From the NCBI RefSeq assembly GCF_900129365.1, contig NZ_FQVM01000016.1, forward strand, positions 1-57,763: a DNA stretch of 57,763 nt. Direction: 5' to 3'. Source of the stretch: Clostridium fallax. Its GTDB lineage: Bacteria > Bacillota > Clostridia > Clostridiales > Clostridiaceae. The notes under the pieces are model-generated. The model worked only from the letters and a program-made list of their open reading frames with translations, searched no databases and was not told the DNA's origin. How positions within the stretch are numbered: the stretch's first letter is position 1; every line of letters begins with the position of its first letter. Of the stretch, positions 1-8,995 are shown one piece after another. The position numbers and the translations under genes are program-made.

Positions 1-423
1 AATTTCTTTAAAGTTATCCTTTAAAAATTTTTCTTTAAGTTCTTTCTTAAAAAAAATAGCTGATTTTAATCTATGTTTATTTCCTTTCATAATTCCTTTA
101 GGAATTATTACTCTTATGGCTTCAATATACTTACATAGATATTCTTTTCTCATAAAGTCAATAAGATATAAGTCCTTTAAAGATAAAATAGGTTCATCAT
201 CACATAAAGATGATATCTCTTTTATTTTATCTAAGTCTCCATCATATTCAAACAATATATTTAAAACAAACCCTTCTATAGTTTTATTTCCTCTTCCAAA
301 AGGAACCTTAACTCTAAATCCCTTTTTTATTTTATCTTCATATTTTTCAGGAATTAAATAGGTAAAGGGTTTATCGACTTGAAGAGAATCATTATTTACT
401 ATAACTTCAGCATAAAATGCCAC
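1..423 (-). CDS. priA: Primosomal protein N' (PriA), N-terminal part, cut by window edge
   Basis: PriA is the 3'-5' helicase that reloads the replisome at stalled forks. The minus-strand frame is open from a GTG at 423 to base 1 (141 codons). It begins VAFYAEVIVNN and continues through a 3'-DNA-end-binding-domain-like stretch containing KPFTYLIPEKY and GFRVKVPFGRG, which is the usual PriA N-terminus. The helicase motifs lie beyond the window. A weak GGGTGAT precedes the GTG. It follows coaBC by about 30 bp, the normal Firmicute order (gmk, rpoZ, coaBC, priA). The family match is confident; the GTG start is likely but not proven. Confidence 0.85.
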   Translation of the reverse strand, partial: MAFYAEVIVNNDSLQVDKPFTYLIPEKYEDKIKKGFRVKVPFGRGNKTIEGFVLNILFEYDGDLDKIKEISSLCDDEPILSLKDLYLIDFMRKEYLCKYIEAIRVIIPKGIMKGNKHRLKSAIFFKKELKEKFLKDNFKEI

Positions 424-444
424 TTAAATCACCCTTTATAAAAT

Positions 445-463
445 AAAAAAGCGCATTAGCGCT
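445..463 (-). terminator. Short GC hairpin at the coaBC/priA junction
   Basis: AGCGC/GCGCT arms (450-454 and 459-463) with a 4-nt loop are followed on the minus strand by six T residues. The hairpin overlaps the 3' end of coaBC. It could be a weak or partial terminator before priA. Confidence 0.45.
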
Positions 464-1640
464 CTTTTATTATGTTAAATAGATTTCTTGCAACTTCTCT
501 TTTAGACATCTTTTCAAGATTTTTTATCTCTCCATCTTTTGAGATTATACTAACCTTGTTTTTATTTGATGCAAATCCTATATCTTCTCCAGTTATATCA
601 TTTGCTACAATATAGTCTAAATTCTTTTTTTCTAGCTTTCCCTTTGCATTTTTCATTAAATCATTACTTTCCGCTGCAAAGCCTACTAAAATTTGATTTT
701 TCTTTTTCTTCCCAAGCTCCTTTAATATATCCTTATCTTTTATAAGCTCTATATTAAGGATATCAGAAGATTTTTTTATTTTTTCTTTGCTGTATTCTTT
801 AGGCTTATAATCTGCTACTGCTGCAGACTTTATAACAATATCTTTATCATCAAACTCTGATAATACAACATCATACATTTCTTTATTTGTTTTAATTTCT
901 ATTATATTTACACCAAAAGGCTTTTCTATAGAAGTTGGTCCTGTAACTAAGGTTACTTCTGCCCCTCTATCTCTTGCTTCCTCGGCAATGGCATAACCCA
1001 TTTTTCCAGTAGACCTATTAGTTATATGTCTTACTGGGTCTAATGGAGCAATTGTTGGCCCTGCTGTTACTAATATCTTTTTTCCTTTTAAATCCTTGTT
1101 TTCATTGAGCATACTTAAAATTGTTTTAGAAATAATACCTGTATCTTGAAGTTTACCTTTGCCTGTATCTCCGCAGGCTAATCTACCTTCTGCAGGCTCT
1201 ATAAAACTATATCCAAACTCTTTAAGTTTTTTAATATTATTTTGAACAATAGGATTTTCATACATATTAGTATTCATTGCCGGAGCAAAGACTACTGGAG
1301 CTTTAGTTGCCATAATAGTAGTAGATAGCATATCATCTGCTATTCCATTTGCAACTTTTCCAATAATATTTGCTGTGGCAGGAACTATAACCATAAGGTC
1401 AGCCTTTTTAGCTAAAGAAATGTGTTGAATTTCCCAAGCTTTTGGCTCTTCAAACATATCTGTAATAACCATATTTTGACTTAATGATTGAAATGAAAGA
1501 GGAGTTACAAACTCTGTAGCTGACTTTGTCATTATAACTCTAACTTCCACATCATTTTTTCTAAGTGTACTTATAACGTCTAAAGCTTTATATACAGCTA
1601 TTCCTCCACTCACGCCTAATACAACACACTTTTTATTCAT
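456..1640 (-). CDS. coaBC: Bifunctional phosphopantothenoylcysteine decarboxylase / phosphopantothenate-cysteine ligase
   Basis: CoaBC performs two steps of coenzyme A synthesis: ligation of cysteine to 4'-phosphopantothenate (CoaB) and FMN-dependent decarboxylation (CoaC). At 394 aa it is full length. The N-terminal flavoprotein half shows the GGIAVYKALD entry, a catalytic His in QHISLAK (about residue 73), PAMNTNMY (about 120-127) and the GRLACGDTGKG substrate flap with its Cys near 156. The C-terminal ligase half starts near residue 185 (KKILVTAGPT) and has NRSTGKMGYAIA and AAVADYKPK. It lies 2 bp after rpoZ in the same operon. Confidence 0.95.
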   Translation of the reverse strand: MNKKCVVLGVSGGIAVYKALDVISTLRKNDVEVRVIMTKSATEFVTPLSFQSLSQNMVITDMFEEPKAWEIQHISLAKKADLMVIVPATANIIGKVANGIADDMLSTTIMATKAPVVFAPAMNTNMYENPIVQNNIKKLKEFGYSFIEPAEGRLACGDTGKGKLQDTGIISKTILSMLNENKDLKGKKILVTAGPTIAPLDPVRHITNRSTGKMGYAIAEEARDRGAEVTLVTGPTSIEKPFGVNIIEIKTNKEMYDVVLSEFDDKDIVIKSAAVADYKPKEYSKEKIKKSSDILNIELIKDKDILKELGKKKKNQILVGFAAESNDLMKNAKGKLEKKNLDYIVANDITGEDIGFASNKNKVSIISKDGEIKNLEKMSKREVARNLFNIIKER

Positions 1641-1642
1641 TT

Positions 1643-1861
1643 TTACTTCAAGCCTTCTTTCAATTGCTCATAATCAACAAATCCTTCATTCACTTCATTG
1701 ATTGCAATTGTTAAAGGTTTATTTGAATCTACCTTAACAAAAGTTTCTGCTCCATCAATAATTTGTCTTGCTCTTTTTGATGTAACAATAACTAAAGAAT
1801 ATCTATTGTCTACCTTCTTTAAAAGTTCCACTATTGATGGATTAATCATAGAGTTGTTCAT
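1643..1861 (-). CDS. rpoZ: RNA polymerase omega subunit
   Basis: This is the small omega subunit that stabilises the beta-prime subunit of RNA polymerase. The 72-aa protein carries the conserved core NRYSLVIVTSKRARQI (about residues 19-34) and an acidic C-terminal tail. Its start overlaps the 3' end of gmk by 20 bases, and coaBC follows after 2 bp. This indicates tight translational coupling in the gmk-rpoZ-coaBC operon. Confidence 0.93.
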   Translation of the reverse strand: MNNSMINPSIVELLKKVDNRYSLVIVTSKRARQIIDGAETFVKVDSNKPLTIAINEVNEGFVDYEQLKEGLK

Positions 1862-2480
1862 GAATAGTACCCTCCTTAGATTCTAAAATGCTTTCTTTAA
1901 TTCTATCTACTCTACACTTTTCTGCTAATAAAATTCCTTCTATTTTTTTTACAGCTTCACAAACAGTATCATTAACTACTGCATAGTTATATTTTGATAC
2001 ATAATTTATCTCTTGGTATGCAGATTTAAATCTTGTCATTAAAGATTCTTCTGTTTCACTACCTCTTTTAATTATTCTAGCTTTAAGTTCTTCCATAGAA
2101 GGTGGTAATATAAATATAAACACACCGTCTGTAGCTTTTTCCTTAACCTTTAAAGCTCCTTGAATATCTATTTCTAAAATAACATCTTTACCTGAATCCA
2201 ACATTTCTTCAACTTTAGATTTAGGTGTTCCATAGTAGTTTCCATAAACTTCTGCATGTTCTAAAAAGTCATTTTGTGCTACCTTTTCCCTAAATTCATC
2301 TTTAGTTAGGAAGTAATAATTAACTCCCTCAACTTCCCCTTCTCTTGGGTTTCTTGTAGTTGCAGACACAGAAAGATATAAATTATCACACTGTTTTAAT
2401 AACTCTTTACAAATAGTACCTTTTCCTGCACCAGATGGTCCAGATAATACTATTAAAATTCCTCTTTTATGATTATGCAT
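1842..2480 (-). CDS. gmk: Guanylate kinase
   Basis: Guanylate kinase converts GMP to GDP with ATP, supplying GTP/dGTP precursors. The 212-aa protein has the P-loop GPSGAGKGT (residues 14-22), the GMP-binding region around SVSATTRNPREGEVEGVNYYF, and the lid region with RIIKRGSETEE. It shares one base with the remA stop (TAATG arrangement) and overlaps rpoZ, so the three are a single translational unit. Confidence 0.95.
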   Translation of the reverse strand: MHNHKRGILIVLSGPSGAGKGTICKELLKQCDNLYLSVSATTRNPREGEVEGVNYYFLTKDEFREKVAQNDFLEHAEVYGNYYGTPKSKVEEMLDSGKDVILEIDIQGALKVKEKATDGVFIFILPPSMEELKARIIKRGSETEESLMTRFKSAYQEINYVSKYNYAVVNDTVCEAVKKIEGILLAEKCRVDRIKESILESKEGTIHEQLYD

Positions 2481-2749
2481 TATTCATCAACCTCATCTAC
2501 AACTTCATCTTTAGTTGATAATCTGTGCGCAACAGTTTCTGGTTGTACTGCTGATAAAATAACATGATCACTATCTGTTATTATTACAGCTCTTGTTCTT
2601 CTTCCATAGGTTGCATCAATAAGCATACCTCTATCTCTAGCCTCTTGAATTATTCTTTTAATAGGTGCTGATTCTGGACTTACAATTGCAACTAATCTGT
2701 TTGCGGAAACTATGTTTCCAAATCCAATGTTAATAAGTTTTATACTCAT
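2480..2749 (-). CDS. remA: RemA/DUF370 family DNA-binding regulator
   Basis: The 89-aa protein (start at the second ATG, with AGGAGG six bases upstream; an ATG directly abutting the SD at 2755 is less likely) matches the RemA family. In Bacillus subtilis RemA activates extracellular-matrix and osmoprotection genes as a DNA-binding oligomer. Visible family hallmarks are INIGFGNIVSANRLVAIVSP and GRRTRAVIITDSDHVILS. It sits between yicC and gmk, its usual place in spore formers. The regulatory targets in this organism are unknown. Confidence 0.85.
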   Translation of the reverse strand: MSIKLINIGFGNIVSANRLVAIVSPESAPIKRIIQEARDRGMLIDATYGRRTRAVIITDSDHVILSAVQPETVAHRLSTKDEVVDEVDE

Positions 2750-2763
2750 GGTCATCCTCCTAA

Positions 2764-3648
2764 TTATTCAATATTTTGAATTTGCTCTCTTATTTTTTCT
2801 ATAATATTTTTAATATTGATGACTAAATTTGTTATATTTAAATCAGTAGATTTAGATGCTATTGTATTAGATTCTCTATTCATTTCTTGTATTAAAAAAT
2901 CTAACTTTCTGCCTATAGGCTCTTCTAAACTTAATGTATCTCTCATTTGACTTATATGGCTTTTTAACCTAGTCACTTCTTCATCTATAGCTGCTTTATC
3001 TGCAAATATTGCAACTTCCATTGCAATTCTTTGTTCATCTATTTCTACATTATCTAAAAGATCTGAAATTCTTTCTTGAAGCTTAGTTTTATAAGCTTCA
3101 ACTACTAAAGGAGATTTTTTATCTATTTCATCAACCCAAACTTCTATTTTAGAACATTTTTCTAAAATATCTTCTTTAAGTTTTTCTCCTTCCGTTTCTC
3201 TCATTTCAATTATTTTATGTAATGCTTTATCTAAAAGTGGTGAAATCTCACCCCATATAGTATCTAAATTTTCTTCTTTTTCTTCTGTTGTTATTACATC
3301 TTGAAATCTTGCTATTAATGAAACAGATACATCATTTTTTATATCTTTATATCTATTTTCTAATGTTTTTAAACATTCCATATAGCTATCTGCAAGTTCT
3401 GTATTTATTTTTGCTACTGTATTACATTGACCATAATTTTTATAATTTAAGAAAATATCAACTTTTCCTCTATTTAACTTTTCAGAAACAGATTTTCTTA
3501 TTTTTTCTTCTAGGGATATCATAGATTTTGGCATTCTAACATTAATATCTAAATATCTATGATTAACACTTTTTATTTCTAAAGTGTATATTCTATCTTT
3601 ACCTTCCTCTGTAGTTGCTCTACCAAATCCGGTCATGCTTTTAATCAT
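2764..3648 (-). CDS. YicC family endoribonuclease-like protein
   Basis: The family is defined by the N-terminal MIKSMTGFGRA motif and a C-terminal DUF1732 region, here GRKLDFLIQEMNRESNTI (about 255-272). Escherichia coli YicC is a reported endoribonuclease; the clostridial homologues are less studied. The start chosen is the third Met of the open frame (3648), which gives the standard N-terminus and leaves GGAAGG about 9 bases upstream. The central part is a long helical, charged segment. It heads the remA-gmk-rpoZ-coaBC-priA cluster. Confidence 0.85.
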   Translation of the reverse strand: MIKSMTGFGRATTEEGKDRIYTLEIKSVNHRYLDINVRMPKSMISLEEKIRKSVSEKLNRGKVDIFLNYKNYGQCNTVAKINTELADSYMECLKTLENRYKDIKNDVSVSLIARFQDVITTEEKEENLDTIWGEISPLLDKALHKIIEMRETEGEKLKEDILEKCSKIEVWVDEIDKKSPLVVEAYKTKLQERISDLLDNVEIDEQRIAMEVAIFADKAAIDEEVTRLKSHISQMRDTLSLEEPIGRKLDFLIQEMNRESNTIASKSTDLNITNLVINIKNIIEKIREQIQNIE

Positions 3649-3872
3649 CTTCATCATCCTTCCATAGGAAACTATATATACTTTACAACTCCCTTAATGG
3701 CAAGTCAATGGTTTGTTAATAAAAAATTTACAAATATTTTTATATTTATTTTTATTATTCTATATTTTAATTAATTAATTTATGCAAATAAAGTTTCATT
3801 AAAAATTTTATTTTCCACTTAATGCCTTAATACAATTCATCTAACAATAATATCTTTTATTTTATGAAATCT
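3649..3872. other. Intergenic region upstream of yicC
   Basis: AT-rich spacer of about 220 bp between the 3' end of the amidohydrolase gene and the yicC cluster (both minus strand, so the yicC stop side is to the left and this holds its promoter side). I see no ORF with a ribosome-binding site and no convincing hairpin. Confidence 0.5.
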
Positions 3873-5480
3873 TTAATTACTAACTTTTTTATATAAAACT
3901 TTTCCTTCTTTTATTGTTTCAATGACTTTAATATCCTTTATATCCATCTTATCAACCTTTAGTGGATTTTTATCTAAAATTATTAAATCTGCAAGTTTAC
4001 CTTCCTTTATTGATCCTTTTATATTCTCTTCAAAATATTGATAAGCTGCATTTATAGTTACAGCTTTTAACGCTTCTATAGTGGTAACTCTTTCATCTGG
4101 TCCAATAATAACTCCTGATTTAGTAATTCTATTTACTGCACACCAAATAGTAAATACCATATCTGGTAAAATAACTGGAGTATCTTGGTGTAATGTATAT
4201 GTAATTTCTCCTAAATTTACAGTTGTTTTAACTGGACTTATCTTAAAAGCTCTTTCTTTTCCAAGATTTTTAATATGAACATCACCCCAGAAATAAGTAT
4301 GAGCTACAAAATAAGATGGTATCATATTTATCTTTTTCATATCTGCAACTTGATCTTCCCTAACTATTTGTGAATGAATCATTACAGGACGATATATATC
4401 ATTATATTTTTCTGATTTTATTGCCTTTTTAAAAGCATCTAAGTATTGGTCTGCTGCTGCATCTCCATTTGTATGAGCTAAAAGTTGTTCTTTACAATCC
4501 AATGCCTCCTCTACTAGTTCTACTACCTTCTCACCTGGATAATTAGGATATCCACGATAAGTTCTTTCACCTTCATATGGTTTTGTAAGATAAGCTGTTC
4601 TTTCTTGAGGTGAACCATCTAAAAATATTTTAAATCCACCAATTTTAAATCTATTTATATATTTATTTACAAAGTCTTTATTATCATAATAAATATGTTT
4701 AGAATCAGCTAAATCTATATATCCTATAATATCCATTTCAATATTTTTAACATCTGACATATGCTTTAATATTTTAAATTCAGTATCTCTTATAAATCCA
4801 TCCTGTGCTGTTGTTATTCCATAACTTTCATATATCTTTTCAGCTTTTTTAAATAAACCTTCCATTTGTTTTAATGATGGCCTTTTAACCTTTAATGAAC
4901 ATTTTCTATAAGCAGCTTCTTCTAAATAACCATTTGGCTCATTTGATTCTAACTCTCTCCCATATTTTCCGCCTACAGGATCTTTTGTATCCTTTGTTAT
5001 TCCAAAGTACTCCAATCCCTTTGAGTTTGTAGAACCGTTATGCCCTGAAATATGTGATATAAATATAACATGATCTTTTGATACTTTGTCTAATACTTCC
5101 TTTGTAGGATTTTTCTTTTCTTTTAAATTATTGTTATCATAACCAAAGCCAACAATCCAATCCTCTGGTGCTAATTCACTTTCTTCTTTAAACTTATTTA
5201 ATGTATTAATTATATCTTGAAAGCTTCTACATTTATCTAAATTTGCAAAAGCAAGTCCAGTTGCAAAACCTGATATATGACTGTGAGCATCAATAAAAGA
5301 TGGCATTAAAGTTTTACCTTCTAAATCAATTATTTCTGTTTCATTATCTTTAAGCCTTAAAATTTCTTCTTTGTTCCCTATCTTTTTAATTAAACCATCT
5401 TCTACTAATATAGCTTCTACATAAAGATTAGTATCTTCCATAGTTAATATATCGCCATTATAGTAAATTATCTTTTTCAT
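3873..5480 (-). CDS. Amidohydrolase family protein (YtcJ-like)
   Basis: This 535-aa protein belongs to the metal-dependent amidohydrolase superfamily, subgroup 3 (YtcJ/ExoF-like). The metal-binding HxH lies in FIDAHSHISG near residues 63-72, with later conserved histidines in LLAHTNGDAA, VMIHSQIV and YFVAHTYFWGD. The C-terminal end shows the closing composite domain with GSIKEGKLADLIILDKNP. There is no signal peptide, so it is cytoplasmic. The substrate cannot be inferred; these enzymes hydrolyse N-acyl, formamide or cyclic amide bonds. It appears to be a single-gene unit. Confidence 0.85.
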   Translation of the reverse strand: MKKIIYYNGDILTMEDTNLYVEAILVEDGLIKKIGNKEEILRLKDNETEIIDLEGKTLMPSFIDAHSHISGFATGLAFANLDKCRSFQDIINTLNKFKEESELAPEDWIVGFGYDNNNLKEKKNPTKEVLDKVSKDHVIFISHISGHNGSTNSKGLEYFGITKDTKDPVGGKYGRELESNEPNGYLEEAAYRKCSLKVKRPSLKQMEGLFKKAEKIYESYGITTAQDGFIRDTEFKILKHMSDVKNIEMDIIGYIDLADSKHIYYDNKDFVNKYINRFKIGGFKIFLDGSPQERTAYLTKPYEGERTYRGYPNYPGEKVVELVEEALDCKEQLLAHTNGDAAADQYLDAFKKAIKSEKYNDIYRPVMIHSQIVREDQVADMKKINMIPSYFVAHTYFWGDVHIKNLGKERAFKISPVKTTVNLGEITYTLHQDTPVILPDMVFTIWCAVNRITKSGVIIGPDERVTTIEALKAVTINAAYQYFEENIKGSIKEGKLADLIILDKNPLKVDKMDIKDIKVIETIKEGKVLYKKVSN

Positions 5481-5907
5481 AAAAACACTTCCTTATTTTC
5501 AAAGTATATTTAATTATCTTTTCTGCCTTATTTATTTCCATCTATTTTATTGTTATTCTTATTTTCCCAATTATTCGTAATAATTTTATTTAATCAATCT
5601 TTTCAAATGCTAATTCAATTTAGAAGTTTTAATATCAATATATTTTAATAATATTTTATTGTTTTTTAATTAATTAAATTTCTCTTGTTTGCTTCCAATA
5701 ATTTCATTGTAATACTTTTACCTTTATTTATTAATAGCTTTAAGGAAAATTCACTTGAATTTAATTTTATTTACTTTAATGTATTAAAAAAAGACTTTTC
5801 CACTAAGTGAAAAAGTCTTTTTTAATAGTCTAAAGTATAATAAACATTTCTTTTATGTTCTTCTAATCTTTATAATCTTATATTAATAATTAAATATTAT
5901 CGTAAAA
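5481..5907. other. AT-rich intergenic region with a terminator
   Basis: About 430 bp between the purine permease and the amidohydrolase gene. Apart from the strong hairpin at 5787-5823 it contains only AT-rich sequence, including TTAATTAATT palindromes. No ORF with a ribosome-binding site was seen. It should hold the amidohydrolase promoter. Confidence 0.5.
5787..5823 (-). terminator. Terminator downstream of the purine permease
   Basis: Thirteen-base arms (5787-5799 and 5811-5823) reading AAAAAAGACTTTT / AAAAGTCTTTTTT enclose a small CAC/GTG inner stem. The A-run on one side and T-run on the other allow it to work in both directions. It lies about 85 bp past the permease stop codon. Confidence 0.8.
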
Positions 5908-7260
5908 TTAAAGAATAAGCTTAATCATAAATATAACAGCAAGAATTATCATTATAAAAGAAACTTGTTTCTTTTCCTTTGAGAATATATTATTTAATAA
6001 ATTTAATATAACATAAGATAATACCCCAAAAATTAATCCATCTCCAATTGAGTATGTTAAAGGCATCATTGCTATTGTTAAAAATGCTGGAAGAGCCTCT
6101 GTTATTTCTGAAAAATCAATATTTTTAACTGATCCAAGCATTAAATATCCTACATAAATTAAAGCTGCTGCTGTTGCACATGATGGAATTGCTATAAATA
6201 TAGGGGAAAAAAACATTGCTATAAGAAAAAGTATTCCTGTAACTACTGCTGTAAGACCTGTTCTTCCTCCAGCCTCTACTCCTGTACTACTTTCTACATA
6301 AGTAGTTACTGCTGAAACTCCCATTAAAGCCCCTGTTGTTGTTCCTATGGCATCTACTAATAAAGCTTTGCCAGCATTAGGCATATTCCCCTTTTTATCT
6401 AACATATTTGCCCTTGATGCAACTCCTACTAAAGTACCAACAGTATCAAAAAAATCAACAAATAAAAATGTAAATACTATTCCTATAAAAGTCACTATTC
6501 CTTGTGCTGATGTAAGCAAAGAAAAATCTAATTTCATTGCAATTGGCGCTATAGATTCAAATTTAAAAAATCCTTGTGGTAAAAATATTCTATAACTTGC
6601 TGCAACTTCTGGTTTAAAAAATGCAAAGAACCAAGCTATTAATGTACTACTTAAGATCCCCCAAAGTATAGCTCCCTTTATTTTCTTTTTTTCTAAAACT
6701 GCAATTATTATAATCCCTATAAAAGCAATAATTACTGTAGGAGCTTTAAAAGTTCCTAAGGATACTAAAGTTGCATCATTTTTAACTACAAGACCTGCGT
6801 TTTGCATTCCTATAAAAGCAATAAAAAGTCCTATCCCTGCCGTTACTGCATATTTTAAGTTTTTTGGTATACAATTAACAACAGCTTCCCTTACCTTAAA
6901 TAAGGATAATAAAATAAATATTATACCTTCAACAAAAACTGCTGTTAATGCTACTGTCCAGTGAACTCCCATTTGAAGTACTACAGTAAAAGCAAAAAAA
7001 GCATTTAATCCCATTCCTGATGCTAACCCTAAAGGTAACTTAGCATATAAACCCATAAGTATAGTTGTAAATCCTGCAGATAAACAGGTAGCTGTAACTA
7101 AGGCTCCTTGTGGCATACCTGCTTTACTTAAAATATCTGGATTTACTGCGATTATATAAGCCATTGCTAAAAAAGTAGTAATACCTGCTATTACCTCTGT
7201 TTTAGTATTTGTTTTTTCTATAGGCAAATTCACAGAAAATTTTTTAGTTATATTTTGCAT
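5908..7260 (-). CDS. pbuG: Guanine/hypoxanthine permease (AzgA/PbuG type)
   Basis: This 450-aa polytopic membrane protein belongs to the nucleobase permease family of the AzgA/PbuG branch and probably imports guanine or hypoxanthine by proton symport. Family signatures include ITTFLAMAYIIAVNPDIL (about residues 28-45), GLASGMGLNAFFAFTVV, the FVDFFDTVGTLVGVASRA segment, and GALMGVSAVTTYVESSTGVEAGGRTG. About 12 or more hydrophobic segments are visible. The purine riboswitch and terminator immediately upstream (7376-7506) strongly support a purine substrate and predict that it is switched off when guanine is plentiful. Confidence 0.88.
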   Translation of the reverse strand: MQNITKKFSVNLPIEKTNTKTEVIAGITTFLAMAYIIAVNPDILSKAGMPQGALVTATCLSAGFTTILMGLYAKLPLGLASGMGLNAFFAFTVVLQMGVHWTVALTAVFVEGIIFILLSLFKVREAVVNCIPKNLKYAVTAGIGLFIAFIGMQNAGLVVKNDATLVSLGTFKAPTVIIAFIGIIIIAVLEKKKIKGAILWGILSSTLIAWFFAFFKPEVAASYRIFLPQGFFKFESIAPIAMKLDFSLLTSAQGIVTFIGIVFTFLFVDFFDTVGTLVGVASRANMLDKKGNMPNAGKALLVDAIGTTTGALMGVSAVTTYVESSTGVEAGGRTGLTAVVTGILFLIAMFFSPIFIAIPSCATAAALIYVGYLMLGSVKNIDFSEITEALPAFLTIAMMPLTYSIGDGLIFGVLSYVILNLLNNIFSKEKKQVSFIMIILAVIFMIKLIL

Positions 7261-7375
7261 TGTAAAGTCCTCCTACTTTTATATAATAAAATTATTAAAT
7301 TTGTAGATGACCTCATGTGGATTAATTATACTTAAGGTTATAGTCATAATTTTCATAATATTATAAATAACAAAA

Positions 7376-7405
7376 AGCCATCATAGGCGTGAACCTATGA
7401 TGGCT
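7376..7405 (-). terminator. Riboswitch-controlled terminator in the permease leader
   Basis: A perfect 12-bp stem (AGCCATCATAGG and CCTATGATGGCT, 7376-7387 and 7394-7405) with a 6-nt loop is followed on the minus strand by TTTTTG. It lies between the purine aptamer and the permease start, so it is the likely expression platform. Confidence 0.85.
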
Positions 7406-7429
7406 AAAATTCAATAATAACCTTCATAA

Positions 7430-7510
7430 AATCCACCCATAGTCAGATATTTACGGTATCTGGTAGAAACTTCTAGCCCTTATTGCTAGAACTATATGAG
7501 TTATCTTACG
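7430..7510 (-). ncRNA. Purine (guanine-class) riboswitch aptamer
   Basis: Read on the minus strand, the segment carries the invariant purine-aptamer blocks: ACTCATATAG at the P1/J1-2 side, a P2 hairpin CTAGCAATAAGGGCTAG, then GTTTCTACC, ACCGTAAAT and CTGACTATGGG. The base equivalent to position 74 is C (GACTATG), which is the guanine/hypoxanthine form; adenine riboswitches have GATTATG. It sits directly before the purine permease, with a terminator hairpin in between, so ligand binding should favour termination. Confidence 0.93.
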
Positions 7511-7603
7511 AATATTATTATAATATAAATTCGTATTATTTGTCAATAATACGAACTTATATTTTTTACAGATTGATATTATACGTTGTTATATTGTTCT
7601 TTA

Positions 7604-8593
7604 TTAATAATTATATAATCCTTTTTCAAATAATTCTCTTACTTCTTTTAGGTTCTTAGTATAACTTAATGCTATGATAAGCTTAATTCTAGCTTTTTGT
7701 CCTGGAAGGTTGTCTCCAAATATTACTCCTAAATTTCTTAATTCCTTTCCACCACCATGGTATCCGTAAGAATCTAAAACTCTTCCTTCAAAGCAACGGG
7801 ATGTTATTACTACTGGTATATTATTTTTTAATGCTCTTTCTATACCCTCAACCATATCAGGAGGAACATTACCTCTTCCCATAGCTTCAACAACTATTCC
7901 ATCTACATTTTTATCTATAGAATAATCTAAAAGAGTTGAATCCATACCTGCTGCTGCCTTTATTAAAACTACCTTTGCATCTATTTTATCTATTTTCATT
8001 GGTTTATGTCTTATATTATCCCTATAAAACATTACTCTATTATTATCTACTATTCCTATAGGTCCAAAATTAGGGGTTTTAAAGGCATTAAGTGCCATAG
8101 AGTTTACCTTTGTTACCTCTGATGCACTATTAAGCTCACCATTAAAACAAACTAAAACTCCTCTATGTAATGCATCTTCAGAAGAGGCTGTACAAATTGA
8201 AGCTGCTAAATTTGCTGGACCATCGTATCCAAGCTCAGAACTACTTCTCATTGCTCCAGTTACTATTATAGGTTTTTCTGTTTTTAATGTTAAATCTAAT
8301 AAAAATGCTGTTTCCTCTAGAGAATCTGTTCCATGAGTAACTACAACACCTGTTATATCATCTCTATCAGCTAACTTTTGAACAAACTGTGATAAATCTA
8401 GCATTATTTCAGGACTCATATGAGGTCCTGGTAAACTTGAAAAATTATGACACTCTATTTTTGCAAATCCTTCTATGCCAGTAACCATTGACATTATCTC
8501 TTCTCCACTTAAACTAGGCACTGCTGCATGTATCCTTGGATCAATTTTCATTGATATAGTTCCACCATTGAAAACAATTGCTACTTTTTTCAT
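7604..8593 (-). CDS. ansA: L-asparaginase
   Basis: Asparaginase hydrolyses L-asparagine to aspartate and ammonia. The 329-aa length fits the bacterial type I/II fold. The first catalytic Thr is in NGGTISM (T12). The second triad is in VVTHGTDSLEET (HGTDS, residues 87-91), followed by the TGAMR loop. No signal peptide is present, so this looks like the cytoplasmic enzyme. It stands alone, with the permease riboswitch downstream and a 400-bp spacer upstream. Confidence 0.92.
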   Translation of the reverse strand: MKKVAIVFNGGTISMKIDPRIHAAVPSLSGEEIMSMVTGIEGFAKIECHNFSSLPGPHMSPEIMLDLSQFVQKLADRDDITGVVVTHGTDSLEETAFLLDLTLKTEKPIIVTGAMRSSSELGYDGPANLAASICTASSEDALHRGVLVCFNGELNSASEVTKVNSMALNAFKTPNFGPIGIVDNNRVMFYRDNIRHKPMKIDKIDAKVVLIKAAAGMDSTLLDYSIDKNVDGIVVEAMGRGNVPPDMVEGIERALKNNIPVVITSRCFEGRVLDSYGYHGGGKELRNLGVIFGDNLPGQKARIKLIIALSYTKNLKEVRELFEKGLYNY

Positions 8594-8995
8594 ATTAAAA
8601 CCTCCGAATTAAACATTATGTATTTGTAAGCATTAACTTAATACTAATTATACTCCTTTATAAGGTTTTTCATAAAAATGTAAATTTTATGATTATTTAA
8701 ATTTTATTAATATTAAAAAGAACTTTTCATAATTTTATATATTTTATAAACTATATTAATATTTTTCTTTATAAAGTATTGATTTAATGTTAAAAATTTT
8801 ATTAATTGATAAAATAATAAAATATATAATTATAAAGTACCTCCTTTTTTAGCTAACTAAAATAATTATATTTAAATGCATTAAAATAAAAATAGGAAAT
8901 CTAAAAAAACAATTTTAGATTTCCTTATAATTCCATATGAATTTTAACAATAAATTTTTAAAATATATGTTTATTTAAAATTATCTGATTTATAT
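8594..8995. other. AT-rich intergenic region between ansA and spoIVA
   Basis: About 400 bp containing the spoIVA terminator (8894-8925) and, nearer 8600, the ansA promoter region with CGGAGG as ribosome-binding site. I found no supported ORF. Confidence 0.5.
8894..8925 (-). terminator. Terminator downstream of spoIVA
   Basis: A perfect 13-bp stem (AGGAAATCTAAAA / TTTTAGATTTCCT; 8894-8906 and 8913-8925) has a 6-nt loop. On the minus strand it is followed by ATTTTTATTTTA. Confidence 0.8.

Noticed and set aside
116..361. Plus-strand open frame at the window start.
   Set aside because: Antisense to the clear PriA N-terminus.
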